A stretch of DNA of 5,106 nt from Candidatus Limnocylindrales bacterium (GTDB taxonomy: Bacteria > Moduliflexota > Moduliflexia > Moduliflexales > JAUQPW01), in contig DATMBG010000005.1 in NCBI GenBank assembly GCA_035559535.1, positions 1-5,106 of the forward strand. The letters run 5' to 3'. Below, one piece after another: positions 4,720 to 5,106 of this stretch; position 1 is the stretch's first letter, and each line of letters starts with the position of its first letter. A program made the translations under genes and the position numbers. The notes beneath the pieces were generated by a model that worked only from the letters and a program-made list of their open reading frames with translations, was not told where the DNA came from and ran no database searches.

Positions 4720-5005
4720 GGATGAGGGTTTCTCTGCCTTGCGAAGGGGACAAGGATTTCTCCGTGGAGTAGTTCATTTCAATGGTGTTATTTCTCATTT
4801 TCTTTACATTTAACCGACTCCCTTTTCCGATCAAAATAGTTTCCCCATCCGGATATTGGAGAATTACTTCACCCTTTTCCCCGGTGGTAATAACCCGATC
4901 ATCTTTGAATTGAACAATTTCCAGAACCGGTAGCCCAAAAATTACCGGATTAAAGATCAAGAAAAATACCATCGTCAACCCAATCTGTACGACGCTTCTA
5001 AACAT
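4715..5005 (-). CDS. FecR-like protein, exported, shortened and frameshifted
   Basis: The 96-residue frame starts with ATG at 5003-5005 behind a strong AAGGAG. Residues 1-25 form a signal peptide or membrane anchor (M-F-R-S, then a hydrophobic core). Residues 34-66 carry the FecR-domain core: K-D-D-R-V-I-T-T-G-E-K-G-E-V-I-L-Q-Y-P-D-G-E-T followed by I-G-K-G-S-R-L-N-V, i.e. the GD-x-V-x-T-G turn (here with D-R), the F/Y-x-D-G turn and the G-x-x-S-x-L strand. The first strands of the domain, normally about 30 residues between the signal and this core, are absent. FecR domains act in the periplasm, binding partners or the envelope; genes of this sort are often placed before CHASE2 genes, as here. 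The frame ends early at 4715 and the rest is in another frame (4530-4719). Confidence 0.75.
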   Translation of the reverse strand: MFRSVVQIGLTMVFFLIFNPVIFGLPVLEIVQFKDDRVITTGEKGEVILQYPDGETILIGKGSRLNVKKMRNNTIEMNYSTEKSLSPSQGRETLIR

Positions 5006-5011
5006 GACAGG

Positions 5012-5020
5012 CTCCTTCCT
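5012..5020 (-). promoter_or_regulatory. Ribosome binding site of the FecR-like gene
   Basis: The minus strand reads GGAAGGAGCCTGTCATG, with AAGGAG about seven bases before the ATG at 5005. No convincing -35/-10 pair was found in the 55 AT-rich bases upstream, so the promoter may lie beyond the repeat or outside the window. Confidence 0.75.
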
Positions 5021-5059
5021 ACTACATAGTCTATTTAGTTTTGTTTAACTTTTAAGTGG

Positions 5060-5106
5060 CCCTCACCCCCAGTTCCCCCTCTCCTGTGTAGGGGCGGGAG
5101 GCCTCC
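5060..5106. repeat. C/G-rich dispersed-type repeat, cut by window edge
   Basis: The tract reads ccctcaccccc, then ccccctctcc, a short tgtgta spacer and ggggcgggagg. It is the same style as the repeat at 3669-3706 and sits at a similar place, upstream of a minus-strand gene. The arms flanking tgtgta are partly complementary (cctcc/ggggcgggagg). The window ends inside it. Confidence 0.5.

Noticed and set aside
4516-4725. Plus-strand open frame of 69 codons
   Set aside because: It is opposite the frameshifted FecR-like C-terminus, which makes better sense because it ends at the CHASE2 start.

Overview
The window looks like accessory or decaying DNA from a Gram-negative-type bacterium. The clearest clue is an intact periplasmic M48 protease of the LoiP/YggG type with a signal peptide. 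It sits next to CHASE2, FecR and TPR-CHAT gene pieces, a mix common in large genomes of environmental and uncultivated bacteria. No rRNA, tRNA or other taxonomic marker is present, so no lineage is proposed. The left edge cuts a transposase gene and the right edge cuts a C/G-rich dispersed-type repeat, as would be expected if this were a short contig or a segment bounded by repeats.

Layout. 2-199 (+) is the C-terminal tail of a DDE transposase. 240-986 (-) is a coiled-coil protein with a PD-(D/E)XK nuclease-like C-terminus. 987-1541 has no convincing gene but holds two adjacent hairpins. 1542-2690 (-) is a chimeric open frame: its first ~55 residues are the tail of a small membrane protein, fused in frame to three TPRs and a shortened CHAT (caspase-like) domain. 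The front part of that membrane protein can be read in three further segments up to 2922, where its ATG overlaps the stop of the M48 protease (2919-3650, -). The protease has a good promoter and ribosome binding site, and a striking G/C-rich leader. 3887-5005 (-) is a FecR-then-CHASE2 pair with overlapping stop and start, in which both genes are shortened.

Main message. Apart from the transposase tail, every gene reads right to left. Only the coiled-coil/nuclease-like gene and the M48 protease look intact. The membrane protein, FecR and CHAT genes each contain one-base frame breaks that can be repaired by changing the length of a short homopolymer. FecR, CHASE2 and CHAT have also lost internal or terminal segments. 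This is either recent pseudogene decay or base-level sequence error on top of older truncation. The original logic was probably a FecR/CHASE2 envelope-sensing pair, a LoiP-like envelope protease with a co-translated membrane protein, and a TPR-CHAT peptidase. I see no clear evidence of a new intact system. The most distinctive intact element is the LoiP leader, which combines a promoter, an inverted repeat and a G-quadruplex-type tract.
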